Shown here: one piece after another, positions 37,919 to 47,640 of the stretch | Numbering within the stretch: position 1 is the stretch's first letter | Layout: each line of letters begins with the position of its first letter | Origin: Polynucleobacter necessarius | GTDB taxonomy: Bacteria; Pseudomonadota; Gammaproteobacteria; Burkholderiales; Burkholderiaceae | Assembly: GCA_900095165.1 (NCBI GenBank) | Contig: LT606947.1 | Coordinates: forward strand, 496,001 to 560,000 | Direction of reading: 5' to 3' | Length of the DNA stretch: 64,000 bases | Translations under genes and position numbers: made by a program | Notes under the pieces: model-generated | Databases searched by the model: none | What the model was told of the DNA's origin: nothing | What the model saw: only the letters and a program-made list of their open reading frames with translations

Positions 37919-38287
37919 TTAGTTCTGAGTAAAGGGCTCTGAATTTGCAAACAAGTGTGGGAGCTTGCCTGTTTTCATTTCTGCAGTTTGGCAGAAATCA
38001 GCTAGACGAGTTCCAGACTTGATGTTAAACAACATTGCTTTGTTACCCAAAACCACAAGGTCATGTCCACTATTGCTATTCTTATAACGCAAGCTTCCTG
38101 GTAAGGAATTTTCGCGCTTCAAGTCAAACGTTTTAGATTCCCAAGTAATGCGAACCGTTTCTGTCGTGCCTGAAGTTTTGAATTGTTTGCTTTCGCTACA
38201 AGTCCAAGTGCTTACTTCTTCGCTCGCAATAGCAGATGCTGAACCTAAAAGGCCAGCGGTTGCTACGATGAGAAGAGATTTCTTCAT
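37919..38287 (-). CDS. Secreted MliC-like protein (possible lysozyme inhibitor)
   Basis: The product has 122 residues from ATG 38287 with a signal peptide (KKSLLIVATAGLLGSASAIA, cleavage near residue 21). The mature part begins with TWTCSESKQF and has RITWESKTFDLKRENSLPGSLRYKNSNSG and MLFNIKSGTRLADFC. A Cys near the start, a Cys near the end and the SGxRY/W-type beta-strand pattern resemble the MliC family of c-type lysozyme inhibitors; this assignment is moderate. The gene begins 11 bp after the mdh stop on the same strand. It ends at the terminator shared with DUF2863. Confidence 0.62.
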   Translation of the reverse strand: MKKSLLIVATAGLLGSASAIASEEVSTWTCSESKQFKTSGTTETVRITWESKTFDLKRENSLPGSLRYKNSNSGHDLVVLGNKAMLFNIKSGTRLADFCQTAEMKTGKLPHLFANSEPFTQN

Positions 38288-38297
38288 GTAGTAATCC

Positions 38298-39287
38298 TTA
38301 AGAGAGAAGGCGCTTAACGCCAGCTTGTTCTTCAAGCAGTTCATTGAGAGTGTGGTTCATGCGCTCACGTGAGAACTCATCGATTTCCAAACCTTCAACC
38401 ATTTTGTATTCACCGTTTTCGCAAACTACTGGATAGCCGTAGATTACTTCAGCGGGAATGCCATACTCACCCTTAGATGGAATTCCCATGGTGACCCACT
38501 TGCCATTTGTGCCGAGAACCCAGTCACGAATGTGATCGATTGCTGCGTTCGCTGCAGACGCTGCGGAAGAGAGACCGCGCGCTTCAATAATTGCTGCGCC
38601 ACGTTTGCCAACTGTAGGAATGAAAGTATCTTTATTCCAGGCTGCATCGTTAATGCTATCTTTTACAGACTTGCCATCAATGGTTGCAAAACGATAGTCT
38701 GGGTACATGGTTGGGCTGTGGTTACCCCAAACAACCAATTTCTCAATATCAGCAACTGGCTTGTTTAACTTATTGGCCAATTGTGAAAGGGCACGGTTGT
38801 GATCTAAACGCAACATTGCTGTGAAGTTCTTCGCAGGAATATCTGGAGCAGATTTCATAGCGATGTAAGCATTTGTATTTGCTGGGTTACCTACAACTAA
38901 TACCTTGACAGTCTTCTTCGCAACAGCATTCAAAGCTTTACCTTGAGCAGTAAAAATCTGCGCATTAGCTGAGAGCAAATCTCTGCGCTCCATACTTGGG
39001 CCACGTGGACGTGCGCCAACTAACAAAGCAACATCGATATCTTTGAATGCTGTCATTGGGTCAGAGTGAGCTGTCATGCCTGCTAATAATGGGAATGCGC
39101 AATCTTCCAATTCCATCATCACGCCAGTTAAGGCCTTTTGAGCTTTTTCATCTGGAATTTCTAGTAACTGGAGAATTACTGGCTGATCTTTGCCTAACAA
39201 GTCGCCGTTAGCGATGCGAAAGAGGAGGGAATATCCGATTTGACCGGCTGCACCAGTGACTGCAACACGCATTGGGGCTTTTGCCAT
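38298..39287 (-). CDS. mdh: Malate dehydrogenase
   Basis: Mdh interconverts malate and oxaloacetate in the TCA cycle. The 329-residue protein is the longer LDH-like cytosolic-type MDH common in Burkholderiales: [71 protein letters not shown] and [15 protein letters not shown] with the catalytic His. It is divergent from a GntR regulator with a palindrome between them, close to sdh and gltA. The MliC-like gene follows. Confidence 0.97.
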   Translation of the reverse strand: MAKAPMRVAVTGAAGQIGYSLLFRIANGDLLGKDQPVILQLLEIPDEKAQKALTGVMMELEDCAFPLLAGMTAHSDPMTAFKDIDVALLVGARPRGPSMERRDLLSANAQIFTAQGKALNAVAKKTVKVLVVGNPANTNAYIAMKSAPDIPAKNFTAMLRLDHNRALSQLANKLNKPVADIEKLVVWGNHSPTMYPDYRFATIDGKSVKDSINDAAWNKDTFIPTVGKRGAAIIEARGLSSAASAANAAIDHIRDWVLGTNGKWVTMGIPSKGEYGIPAEVIYGYPVVCENGEYKMVEGLEIDEFSRERMNHTLNELLEEQAGVKRLLS

Positions 39288-39377
39288 TACTAATAACTCC
39301 AGTTGAGGTTAATTAATTGAAATCTTTTCTATTATCCATTCAAGTGTATGGACTTTCCATTTACACTGTCAATCATG

Positions 39378-39389
39378 TCTTATATAAGA
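39378..39389. promoter_or_regulatory. 12-bp palindrome between mdh and gntR
   Basis: TCTTATATAAGA is a perfect palindrome about 50 bp upstream of the GntR start and 90 bp upstream of mdh. AT-rich dyads of this kind are common operators of GntR-family proteins, so it may serve autoregulation and regulation of mdh. No second copy was spotted upstream of sdhC or gltA. Confidence 0.5.
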
Positions 39390-39438
39390 TATGAGATAAG
39401 CTAGAATTTTATCCAATAGAAGCTGTTCTGGAGTTAAT

Positions 39439-40176
39439 TTGTCATTGATATCTGAACCCATAGCCTCATTTAGCCCGCTTTATGAGCAGATTAAAGCCAT
39501 GATTCTGGCTAGTTTGCAAGCTTCCGAATGGTTGCCTGGTGACGCTATTCCCAGTGAAATCGAGCTTGCAGCCCGCTATGCCGTCAGTCAGGGAACTGTC
39601 CGCAAGGCCATTGATGAGTTAGCCGCCCAAAATCTGCTGGTGAGACGTCAAGGTAAGGGCACTTTTGTGGCAACTCACCAAGAGGAAGACTTTCAATACC
39701 GCTTTCTGCGCTTAGAGCCTGATTCTGGCGATAAGGTGCATCTTAAAAACCAGTTTTTAGCCTGCGAAATCAGGCAATCTGATGGCTATATCGCAAAGTT
39801 GCTTAAATTAAAGGCAGGCGACCCCGTTATTCGAATCGATCGCGTGCAAAGCTCTGCAGGGTGTCCGATCGTTTTTGAGGAGATTTGGCTACCAGAAGGT
39901 CGTTTTAAGGGTCTCACTCTAGATGCACTAAATGCATGGCCTGGCCCAATGTACGCTTTCTATGAGAGTGAGTACGCTACTCACATGGTGCGCGCTGAAG
40001 AAAAGATTAAGGCTGTTTTGGCCAATTCAGAGCTTGCTAGATACTTGGAAGTTTCAGAGGGCGCTGCATTACTCTCGGTTGAGCGTGTGGCTTTTACCTA
40101 CGGGAATAAACCAGTAGAAATTCGTCACGCAAGGTATGACACTTCTGATCAGCACTACGAAAATAAATTGAACTAG
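39439..40176 (+). CDS. GntR-family regulator (HutC/UTRA subfamily)
   Basis: The 245-residue protein has an N-terminal winged helix (PLYEQIKAMILASLQASEWLPGDAIPSEIELAARYAVSQGTVRKAIDELAAQNLLVRRQGKGTFVA) and a C-terminal UTRA ligand-binding domain (VIRIDRVQSSAGCPIVFEEIWLPEGRF). The TTG start at 39439 follows a GGAG site at good spacing. It lies between mdh and sdhC, a conserved position in betaproteobacteria, so it may regulate TCA-cycle genes in response to an organic acid. This role is inference from position. Confidence 0.9.
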   Translation: MSLISEPIASFSPLYEQIKAMILASLQASEWLPGDAIPSEIELAARYAVSQGTVRKAIDELAAQNLLVRRQGKGTFVATHQEEDFQYRFLRLEPDSGDKVHLKNQFLACEIRQSDGYIAKLLKLKAGDPVIRIDRVQSSAGCPIVFEEIWLPEGRFKGLTLDALNAWPGPMYAFYESEYATHMVRAEEKIKAVLANSELARYLEVSEGAALLSVERVAFTYGNKPVEIRHARYDTSDQHYENKLN

Positions 40177-40319
40177 GTAGTACACTCAAAAATCAGTAAA
40201 AATCACTATTTAACCCCTTTAAAAGCTAAAAAGTCCCCACCACCTTCAAGGTTTCCAATAGAATATGTTGCAATACAACAAAACCACACTGAACCTTCAC
40301 CGAAAGATTGAGATTGCCC

Positions 40320-40739
40320 ATGGTTGATGCACAGCAAAACGTAAAAAAAGATAGACCGGTTTATCGAAACATTGGTCTTGCCAAGTTGATTAAATATCGC
40401 CTTCCTTGGGCTGGGAAAGTATCCATTCTTCATCGTATTAGTGGGGCGGCATTGTTTTTAATGTTGCCATTTTTGCTCTACCTCTTGGATCAAAGTTTGG
40501 CATCTGAGATGAGTTACCAAAAGTTCCAAGACATTACAGGTCATGTTCTTGTAAAGATCATTCTGCTTGGATTAATCTGGTCTTTCTTGCACCATTTCTG
40601 CGCTGGTATCCGCTATCTCTTATTGGATCTTGAGATTGGTGTTGAAAAGGTTGATGCCAACCGCTCAGCGATATTTGTATTTTTCTTGGGTCTCGCTTTG
40701 ACTGCGATTGTTGGCCTCAAACTATTTGGCTTGTACTAA
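40320..40739 (+). CDS. sdhC: Succinate dehydrogenase cytochrome b556 subunit
   Basis: SdhC anchors succinate dehydrogenase to the inner membrane and with SdhD binds heme b and ubiquinone. The 139-residue protein shows RPVYRNIGLAKLIKYRLPWAGKVSILHRISGAALFLMLPFLLYLL with the HRISG quinone-site segment, and LLGLIWSFLHHFCAGIRYLLLDL, where His in SFLHHFCAGIRHL-type motif binds heme. There are three transmembrane helices. The ATG at 40320 is preceded by weak SD. It is the first gene of sdhCDAB-sdhE. Confidence 0.94.
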   Translation: MVDAQQNVKKDRPVYRNIGLAKLIKYRLPWAGKVSILHRISGAALFLMLPFLLYLLDQSLASEMSYQKFQDITGHVLVKIILLGLIWSFLHHFCAGIRYLLLDLEIGVEKVDANRSAIFVFFLGLALTAIVGLKLFGLY

Positions 40740-40763
40740 GCACTTCTTTTTTAAGGAAATCGA

Positions 40764-41129
40764 ATGCCTATTTATCAAATTGGACCTAAGCGCTTAGTTG
40801 TTGGAGCGCATTACGGCCTTAAAGAGTGGATTATTCAACGTGTAACCGCCATCGTGATGGTTGTTTTCACGATCGTTTTAGTTGTTGACTACTGCATCAC
40901 CGGTAGCGCGACTTATGAAGGCTGGGCTGCCTTGTTTAGCAATCAGTTTATGAAGCTGTTGACGCTGCTGTTCTTCATTAGCTTGTTCTATCACGCTTGG
41001 ATCGGTATCCGTGATATTTGGATGGATTACATCAAGCCAGTCAGCATTCGTTTAACACTTCAAGTGTTAACTGTTTTGTATCTCGTAGCCTGTGCGGCTT
41101 ATGCCGTACAAATTTTGTGGAAAGTGTAA
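40764..41129 (+). CDS. sdhD: Succinate dehydrogenase membrane anchor subunit
   Basis: SdhD is the second small membrane subunit of complex II. The 121 residues contain HYGLKEWIIQRVTAIVMVVFTIVLVVDYC, the helix with the quinone-site region, then LLFFISLFYHAWIGIRDIWMDYIK with the heme-binding His, and a third helix LTLQVLTVLYLVACAAYAVQILW. It follows sdhC by 24 bp, with an AAGGAAA site, and precedes sdhA by 3 bp. Confidence 0.94.
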   Translation: MPIYQIGPKRLVVGAHYGLKEWIIQRVTAIVMVVFTIVLVVDYCITGSATYEGWAALFSNQFMKLLTLLFFISLFYHAWIGIRDIWMDYIKPVSIRLTLQVLTVLYLVACAAYAVQILWKV

Positions 41130-41132
41130 TTC

Positions 41133-42911
41133 ATGACTGCGATTAAAAAAGCATTGCCACGCCGCCGTTTCGACGCGGTGATTATTGGTGCAGGCGGTTC
41201 AGGTATGCGTGCTTCTTTGCAACTAGCAGAGGCTGGCCTGAACGTTGCTGTATTAACTAAAGTTTTCCCAACTCGCTCGCATACTGTTGCTGCACAGGGT
41301 GGTATCGGTGCATCACTGGGCAATATGAGCGAAGATAATTGGCACTATCACTTCTACGACACCATCAAAGGTTCCGACTGGTTGGGTGACCAAGACGTGA
41401 TCGAATTTATGTGTCGCGAAGCTCCTAAAGCTGTTTATGAGCTCGAGCACTTTGGTATGCCATTTGACCGCAATCCTGATGGCACGATTTATCAGCGTCC
41501 ATTCGGTGGCCACACTGCAAATTATGGTGAGAAGCCAGTGCAACGCGCTTGCGCTGCAGCTGACCGTACTGGTCATGCAATGTTGCACACTTTGTACCAA
41601 CGTAACGTTCGCGCAAAAACAAACTTCTTCGTAGAGTGGTTAGCGCTAGACCTTATTCGTGATGATGCAGGCGATGTCGTTGGTGTAACTGCGCTCGAAA
41701 TGGAAACAGGCCAGGTCTACATCCTTGAGGCCAAAGTTGTATTGATGGCTACTGGTGGTGCTGGTCGTATTTGGGACGCATCTACCAATGCATTTATTAA
41801 TACTGGTGATGGTATGGGTCTTGCAGCACGTGCAGGTATTCCATTGGAAGATATGGAGTTCTGGCAATTCCACCCAACCGGCGTAGCTGGTGCAGGAGTA
41901 TTGTTGACAGAAGGTTGCCGCGGCGAAGGTGGCATCTTGCGTAATAAAGATGGCGAGCGTTTCATGGAACGTTATGCGCCAACTTTGAAAGACTTAGCTC
42001 CACGTGATTTCGTATCACGCTCAATGGATCAAGAAATTAAAGAAGGGCGTGGTTGCGGTCCTAACGGCGATTATGTGGTTCTTGATTTGACTCACATCGG
42101 TGCCGAGACAATCATGAAACGTCTACCATCCGTATATGAGACCGGGATCAACTTTGCTAACGTTGACGTTACTAAAGAGCCAATCCCTGTTGTGCCAACT
42201 ATTCACTACCAGATGGGCGGTATTCCTACCAATATCAACGGTCAAGTGGTTGTACCTGCTAACGGCAAACATAACGACATCGTTAATGGTTTGTATGCAA
42301 TTGGTGAGTGTTCTTGCGTATCTGTTCACGGTGCTAATCGTTTGGGTACAAACTCATTGCTCGACTTATTGGTATTTGGTCGCGCAGCAGGTAATCACAT
42401 TGTTGCAATGGATCTCAAGAATCGCGAATTCAAACCATTACCTGCAAATGCTGGTGAACAAACGATGGCTCGTATTGCAGCCCTTGATAATTCAACATCT
42501 GGCGAGTATGCGCAAGACGTTGCGAATGATATTCGCAAAACAATGCAGAAATTCGCTAGTGTATTCCGTAATCAAGAATTGATGGACGAAGGTGTTCGTC
42601 AAATGGCGAAGTTGACTGAGCGTGCTAAACATTTGTGGCTCAAAGATAAGTCAGAGATTTTCAACACAGCACGTATCGAAGCTTTGGAAATTGCCAATTT
42701 GATTGAAGCTGCAAATGCAACTATGATTTCTGCAGCTGCACGTAAAGAAAGTCGTGGCGCTCATTCGCACGATAATCATCCAAATCGCGATGACAACAAC
42801 TGGATGAAGCATACGCTTTGGTATAGCGAAGGCAATCGCCTGGACTACAAGCCGGTTGTTCTGAAGCCATTGACGGTTGAGTCTTTCCCTCCTAAAGAAC
42901 GTACTTTCTAA
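41133..42911 (+). CDS. sdhA: Succinate dehydrogenase flavoprotein subunit
   Basis: SdhA oxidises succinate to fumarate with covalent FAD. The 592-residue protein has the FAD-binding GAGGSGMRAS near residue 20, the covalent attachment region TRSHTVAAQGG (His), HPTGVAGAGVLLTEGCRGEGG, and HGANRLGTNSLLDLLVFGRAAG. The C-terminal part EFPPKERTF-like (SFPPKERTF) is complete. It is intact and of usual length. Its gene lies between sdhD and sdhB. Confidence 0.98.
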   Translation: MTAIKKALPRRRFDAVIIGAGGSGMRASLQLAEAGLNVAVLTKVFPTRSHTVAAQGGIGASLGNMSEDNWHYHFYDTIKGSDWLGDQDVIEFMCREAPKAVYELEHFGMPFDRNPDGTIYQRPFGGHTANYGEKPVQRACAAADRTGHAMLHTLYQRNVRAKTNFFVEWLALDLIRDDAGDVVGVTALEMETGQVYILEAKVVLMATGGAGRIWDASTNAFINTGDGMGLAARAGIPLEDMEFWQFHPTGVAGAGVLLTEGCRGEGGILRNKDGERFMERYAPTLKDLAPRDFVSRSMDQEIKEGRGCGPNGDYVVLDLTHIGAETIMKRLPSVYETGINFANVDVTKEPIPVVPTIHYQMGGIPTNINGQVVVPANGKHNDIVNGLYAIGECSCVSVHGANRLGTNSLLDLLVFGRAAGNHIVAMDLKNREFKPLPANAGEQTMARIAALDNSTSGEYAQDVANDIRKTMQKFASVFRNQELMDEGVRQMAKLTERAKHLWLKDKSEIFNTARIEALEIANLIEAANATMISAAARKESRGAHSHDNHPNRDDNNWMKHTLWYSEGNRLDYKPVVLKPLTVESFPPKERTF

Positions 42912-42929
42912 GCGAAGAGAAATTAAAAA

Positions 42930-43634
42930 ATGAGTGATATTCGTATATTTGAAATTTACCGCTACGATCCAGATGTCGATGCTGCTCCACGCATGGAGCG
43001 TTATGAGCTTGAATTGACTGGTGAGCGTATGTTGCTGGATGCCTTGATTTCTTTAAAGAAACAAGATGAAACAATTTCATATCGTCGTTCATGTCGTGAA
43101 GGTGTTTGTGGCTCTGATGCTATGAACATCAACGGCAAGAATGGTTTGGCTTGCTTAACTAATATGTTGACCTTGCCTAAAGTAATCACATTGCGCCCAT
43201 TGCCTGGCTTGCCAGTTGTGCGCGATTTGATTGTGGATATGACTTTGTTTTTCAAGCAATATTTGTCTATCAAGCCTTACCTAGTAAACGACAACCCAGC
43301 TCCAGAAAAAGAGCGTCTCCAGAGCCCTGAAGAGCGTGAAGAGTTGAATGGTTTATATGAGTGCATCTTGTGTGCATCATGCTCAACCTCTTGCCCATCT
43401 TTTTGGTGGAATCCAGATAAGTTCGTTGGTCCAGCTGGCTTGCTGCAGGCTTATCGCTTTATTGCCGATAATCGTGATGAAGAAACTGCCCAGCGTTTGG
43501 ATAACTTGGAAGACCCATACCGCTTATTCCGCTGTCACACCATCATGAACTGCGTGGACGTATGCCCTAAGCATTTGAATCCGACCAAGGCAATTGGAAA
43601 GATCAAGGAGTTGATGGTACGCAGGGCAGTATGA
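42930..43634 (+). CDS. sdhB: Succinate dehydrogenase iron-sulfur subunit
   Basis: SdhB carries the three Fe-S clusters that wire SdhA to quinone. In 234 residues one sees the 2Fe-2S ligands CREGVCGSDAMNINGKNGLAC, the 4Fe-4S set CILCASCSTSCPSFWWNPDKFVGPA, and 3Fe-4S ligands in CHTIMNCVDVCPKHLNP. Trp in PSFWWN fits the quinone site. The stop overlaps the sdhE ATG (ATGA), so the assembly factor is coupled to it. Confidence 0.98.
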   Translation: MSDIRIFEIYRYDPDVDAAPRMERYELELTGERMLLDALISLKKQDETISYRRSCREGVCGSDAMNINGKNGLACLTNMLTLPKVITLRPLPGLPVVRDLIVDMTLFFKQYLSIKPYLVNDNPAPEKERLQSPEEREELNGLYECILCASCSTSCPSFWWNPDKFVGPAGLLQAYRFIADNRDEETAQRLDNLEDPYRLFRCHTIMNCVDVCPKHLNPTKAIGKIKELMVRRAV

Positions 43635-43900
43635 CCTTCACAAATGCAGAGTTATATCGCTTAAAGAGTGATGCCCGTAGAGGCTTGCTTGAAAACGATT
43701 TAATTCTGCAGCGTTTTTTTGAGCGTCATGGCGCTCAGCTGAATGCTGAAGATGGAAAAGTATTAACTCAGTTGCTGGCCTTAGAAGACAACGACCTGAT
43801 GGATTTGCTAATTGGACGAAAGGATTCTGTGTCGGCGCTGGAAAAGGAATCGCAAGAAGCCCCATTTAGGGCGATCTTACAGAGGCTGAGACAGAAGTAA
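43631..43900 (+). CDS. sdhE: Succinate dehydrogenase assembly factor (FAD assembly)
   Basis: SdhE (Sdh5/SDHAF2 family) promotes covalent FAD attachment to SdhA. The 89-residue all-alpha protein shows RLKSDARRGLLENDLILQRFFERH, carrying the conserved RGLLENDLIL-type RGxxExD motif, and LLALEDNDLMDLLIGRKD. It overlaps sdhB by 4 bp. gltA follows after 82 bp. Confidence 0.93.
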   Translation: MTFTNAELYRLKSDARRGLLENDLILQRFFERHGAQLNAEDGKVLTQLLALEDNDLMDLLIGRKDSVSALEKESQEAPFRAILQRLRQK

Positions 43901-43982
43901 TTCAGCATTTTGGTGCAACAGTGGTGCGGACGCATGATCAAATAGTGTATTAATCATCAATTTGAATGACTAAGGATTAGAA

Positions 43983-45296
43983 ATGATTGAATCGGACATC
44001 AAAGCAAAATTATCGTTTTCGGACGGCACACCAGATATCGACTTGCCAATTTACAAAGGCACGATTGGTCCTGACGTAATTGATATTCGTAAGCTTTACG
44101 GTCAAACTGGAAAGTTCACCTACGATTCGGGTTTCCTGTCTACGGCCTCCTGTAATAGCAAAATTACTTATATCGATGGCGATAAAGGTGAGTTGCTCTA
44201 CCGTGGCTACCCAATCGAAGACCTCGCACACAACTGTGACTTCTTGGAAGTTTGCTACCTGTTGCTGAACGGTGAGTTGCCAAACGCTAAGCAGAAAAAA
44301 GATTTTGAAGGGTTAGTCATGCATCACACGATGGTGCATGAGCAAATGCAACTCTTCTTGCGCGGTTTCCGTCGCGATGCACACCCTATGTCTGTATTAA
44401 CTGGATTGGTTGGCGCGATGGCTGCTTTCTACCACGATGAGATTGATTGCAGCGAGCCGCATGCTCGTGAAGTTGCTCAGATTCGTTTGATTGCTAAGAT
44501 GCCTGCCTTGGTTGCAATGGCTTACAAATATTCTGTAGGTCAACCATTTATCTACCCTGATAATTCTTTGTCATACACAGCGAATTTCATGCGCATGATG
44601 TTTGCAACTCCTTGCGAAGAGTACAAAGTCAATCCAGTATTGGTTCGTGCTCTAGATCGCATCTTCACTCTGCATGCTGATCATGAGCAAAATGCTTCTA
44701 CTTCAACAGTGCGTTTGTGTGGCTCTTCTGGAACTAATCCATTTGCAGCAATCTCTGCTGGTATTGCTTGCTTATGGGGCCCAGCTCACGGCGGTGCTAA
44801 TGAGGCTTGCTTACAGATGCTCAATGAAATTCAGGCAAATGGTGGGGTAGATAAGATTCATGAATTTATCGCACAAGTCAAAGACAAGAACTCTAGCGTT
44901 CGCTTGATGGGCTTTGGTCATCGTGTTTATAAGAACTTTGATCCACGTGCAAAACTCATGCGTGAAACATGTCATGAAGTATTGAAAGAAATGGGTCTCG
45001 AGAATGATCCATTATTCAAGTTGGCCATGACACTTGAGAAGATTGCATTAGAGGACGACTACTTCGTTAGCCGTAAGCTCTATCCAAACGTAGACTTCTA
45101 CTCCGGAATTGTTCAGCGCGCTCTAGGCATCCCAACAGAAATGTTCACCTGCATCTTTGCTTTAGCAAGAACAGTAGGTTGGATTGCTCAATGGGAAGAA
45201 ATGATTACTGATCCAGAGTACAAGATTGGTCGTCCACGTCAGTTATATGTTGGAGAAACTTCACGTAAGGTTCCTAACATTTCTGTACGTAAATAA
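43983..45296 (+). CDS. gltA: Citrate synthase
   Basis: GltA condenses acetyl-CoA and oxaloacetate. The 437-residue protein is the type II hexameric form: [29 protein letters not shown] with an active-site His, [12 protein letters not shown] (His), [13 protein letters not shown], and the catalytic Asp in [10 protein letters not shown]. Intact. leuC follows after 18 bp, joining the TCA and leucine blocks, a common order in Burkholderiales. Confidence 0.98.
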   Translation: MIESDIKAKLSFSDGTPDIDLPIYKGTIGPDVIDIRKLYGQTGKFTYDSGFLSTASCNSKITYIDGDKGELLYRGYPIEDLAHNCDFLEVCYLLLNGELPNAKQKKDFEGLVMHHTMVHEQMQLFLRGFRRDAHPMSVLTGLVGAMAAFYHDEIDCSEPHAREVAQIRLIAKMPALVAMAYKYSVGQPFIYPDNSLSYTANFMRMMFATPCEEYKVNPVLVRALDRIFTLHADHEQNASTSTVRLCGSSGTNPFAAISAGIACLWGPAHGGANEACLQMLNEIQANGGVDKIHEFIAQVKDKNSSVRLMGFGHRVYKNFDPRAKLMRETCHEVLKEMGLENDPLFKLAMTLEKIALEDDYFVSRKLYPNVDFYSGIVQRALGIPTEMFTCIFALARTVGWIAQWEEMITDPEYKIGRPRQLYVGETSRKVPNISVRK

Positions 45297-45314
45297 AAGC
45301 TTTAGAGGGTTTAC

Positions 45315-46724
45315 ATGTCACGTACGCTTTACGACAAATTGTGGGATGACCATGTCGTCTATTCCGAACAAGATGGCACGGCCACGATTTATATAGATCG
45401 TCAGTTATTACACGAGGTGACAAGCCCTCAAGCTTTTGAAGGATTGAATTTAGCTGGCCGTCCAGTGTGGCGAATTTCTGCCAACCTGGCGGTTTCAGAT
45501 CACAATGTTCCAACGACAGATCGCTCCGAAGGAATCACTGATCCGATTTCTAAATTACAAGTAGATACACTGGATCAAAATTGCGATGCCTTTGGCATTA
45601 CTCAATACAAAATGAATGATCTCCGCCAAGGAATTGTTCACGTTATTGGGCCGGAGCAGGGTGCAACCTTGCCTGGAATGACAGTTGTCTGCGGTGATTC
45701 ACATACAAGCACCCATGGTGCTTTTGGTGCGCTAGCATTTGGTATTGGCACATCCGAGGTGGAGCATGTGTTGGCCACCCAAACTTTGCTCATGAAAAAG
45801 AGTAAGAACATGTTGGTTAATGTGGATGGGCGCCTTCATCCAGGCTCTACCGCAAAAGATATCGTACTTGCTGTCATTGGCAAGATTGGTACTGCGGGTG
45901 GCACCGGTTACACGATCGAATTTGCAGGAGAAGCAATTCGCAATTTGTCCATGGAAGGGCGAATGACCCTTTGCAACATGGCAATTGAGGCGGGTGCTCG
46001 TGCTGGACTTGTAGCTGTTGATGAAACCACTATTGAATACATTCAAGGTAGGCCTTACGCGCCTAAAGGCGAGGCTATGCGCCATGCTTTGCAATATTGG
46101 CGTACCTTGCATTCCGATGCGGATGCCAAGCTTGACGCTGTAGTGAAGTTACGCGCTGAAGAGATTGCCCCTCAAGTAACCTGGGGCACATCACCAGAAA
46201 TGGTTTTATCTATTAGCGACCGCGTTCCTGATCCTGAAAAAGAGCGTGATGCGAATAAACGTTCCACTATGGAGCGTGCCCTTGAGTACATGGGGTTGGT
46301 TCCAAATACGCCATTAAGCAATATTTCAATTGATAAAGTATTTATCGGATCCTGCACTAACAGTCGCATTGAAGATATTCGTGCTGCTGCTAAGGTGGTT
46401 GATCGCCTCGGTAAGAAAGTTGCTGCCAACGTAAAATTGGCTATGGTGGTTCCAGGCTCAGGCTTGGTAAAAGTTCAAGCCGAACGTGAAGGTTTAGATC
46501 GTGTATTTAAGGCCGCTGGCTTTGAATGGCGTGAACCTGGTTGCTCTATGTGTTTAGCAATGAATGCTGATCGCCTTGAACCAGGCGAGCGCTGTGCATC
46601 GACATCTAACCGCAATTTTGAAGGGCGCCAAGGTAATGGCGGAAGAACGCATTTAGTAAGTCCGGCAATGGCAGCTGCTGCTGCGATTGAAGGTCACTTT
46701 GTTGATGTTCGTAAGATTTCTTAA
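45315..46724 (+). CDS. leuC: 3-isopropylmalate dehydratase large subunit
   Basis: LeuC with LeuD isomerises 2- to 3-isopropylmalate in leucine synthesis. The 469-residue protein has [44 protein letters not shown], and the Fe-S cluster ligands in [14 protein letters not shown] and the GCSMCLAMN motif, followed by [12 protein letters not shown]. All are intact. leuD is separated by a small, frameshifted entericidin-like gene. Confidence 0.98.
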   Translation: MSRTLYDKLWDDHVVYSEQDGTATIYIDRQLLHEVTSPQAFEGLNLAGRPVWRISANLAVSDHNVPTTDRSEGITDPISKLQVDTLDQNCDAFGITQYKMNDLRQGIVHVIGPEQGATLPGMTVVCGDSHTSTHGAFGALAFGIGTSEVEHVLATQTLLMKKSKNMLVNVDGRLHPGSTAKDIVLAVIGKIGTAGGTGYTIEFAGEAIRNLSMEGRMTLCNMAIEAGARAGLVAVDETTIEYIQGRPYAPKGEAMRHALQYWRTLHSDADAKLDAVVKLRAEEIAPQVTWGTSPEMVLSISDRVPDPEKERDANKRSTMERALEYMGLVPNTPLSNISIDKVFIGSCTNSRIEDIRAAAKVVDRLGKKVAANVKLAMVVPGSGLVKVQAEREGLDRVFKAAGFEWREPGCSMCLAMNADRLEPGERCASTSNRNFEGRQGNGGRTHLVSPAMAAAAAIEGHFVDVRKIS

Positions 46725-46757
46725 GGGATTACAGTGTTTAAATGGTCTTCTTTCACA

Positions 46758-46938
46758 ATGATTAAAAAATTAACTATCGTTGCTATTGCAGGAGTCGTAC
46801 TCTCCGCTTGTAGCAATATGATGGAAGGTCTTGGTAAAGATATGCAAACTATGGGTAACTCTATGGGGGGGCAATTCCGCCAATACCAACCAATCCCAAA
46901 CTAAAGGGAAAGATGTTGTTGTGACGCCAGTGAAATAA
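46758..46938 (+). pseudogene. Entericidin-like small lipoprotein, frameshifted in a G7 run
   Basis: The ATG at 46758 starts a lipoprotein: MIKKLTIVAIAGVVLSAC has a lipobox (LSAC) with Cys18, followed by NMMEGLGKDMQTMGNSM, similar to the entericidin GxGKD motif. At a run of seven G (46865-46871) the frame changes. The uncorrected frame ends FRQYQPIPN at a TAA at 46902. The other frame reads [21 protein letters not shown] and ends at 46938, so eight G would give a 60-residue protein. Entericidin-type genes occur between leuC and leuD in Burkholderiales, supporting the identity. The mature N-terminus remains either way, so both forms could be exported. Confidence 0.75.
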
Positions 46939-46969
46939 GCTCACAGTCAATATTCAACAGAAGATCATC

Positions 46970-47617
46970 ATGGAAAAATTTACGGTATACAAAGGCTTGG
47001 TTGCTCCGCTTAATCGTGAGAACGTAGATACCGATGCCATCATTCCGAAGCAATTCTTAAAATCAATTAAGAAAACGGGTTTTGGCCAAAATTTGTTTGA
47101 TGAATGGCGCTACTTGGACCATGGCGAGCCCGGTCAGGATTGCAGCTCTCGCCCAATTAATTCAGATTTTGTTTTAAATCAGCCACGCTATAAAGATGCT
47201 GGTATTTTGCTAGCCCGCAAGAACTTTGGCTGCGGTAGCTCCCGTGAGCACGCGCCTTGGGCTTTGGACCAGTATGGCTTTAGAGCGGTTATTGCCCCTA
47301 GTTTTGCAGACATCTTTTACAACAATTGCTTTAAAAATGGTCTTCTGCCGATTGTTCTCTCAGAGATACAGGTAGACCATTTATTTAATGAAACCTTGGC
47401 TTTTAGTGGCTATCAGCTTACTATTGACCTGGAAGCACAGCAAGTTATTACCCCTGATGGTACGGCTTATAGCTTTGATGTGGCACCATTCAGAAAGCAT
47501 TGCCTGCTGAACGGCTTAGACGATATTGGCTTAACCCTGCAACATGCAGATAAAATCAAGGCTTATGAAGCTGAGCGCATCCTCAAGATGCCTTGGCTTG
47601 CGACACAACTGCCGTAG
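46970..47617 (+). CDS. leuD: 3-isopropylmalate dehydratase small subunit
   Basis: LeuD carries the swivel domain of isopropylmalate isomerase. The 215-residue protein begins [30 protein letters not shown], contains [15 protein letters not shown] with the substrate-binding Arg, and [17 protein letters not shown]. Length matches the bacterial standard. It pairs with leuC upstream and leuB downstream (23 bp). Confidence 0.97.
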   Translation: MEKFTVYKGLVAPLNRENVDTDAIIPKQFLKSIKKTGFGQNLFDEWRYLDHGEPGQDCSSRPINSDFVLNQPRYKDAGILLARKNFGCGSSREHAPWALDQYGFRAVIAPSFADIFYNNCFKNGLLPIVLSEIQVDHLFNETLAFSGYQLTIDLEAQQVITPDGTAYSFDVAPFRKHCLLNGLDDIGLTLQHADKIKAYEAERILKMPWLATQLP

Positions 47618-47640
47618 TTTTATAGAGTTAAAGGACTTTC

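Noticed and set aside
40266..40280. TGTTG-CAATA-CAACA as operator for sdhC
   Set aside because: Five-base arms are too short to be distinctive, and no match to the GntR-linked dyad was found.
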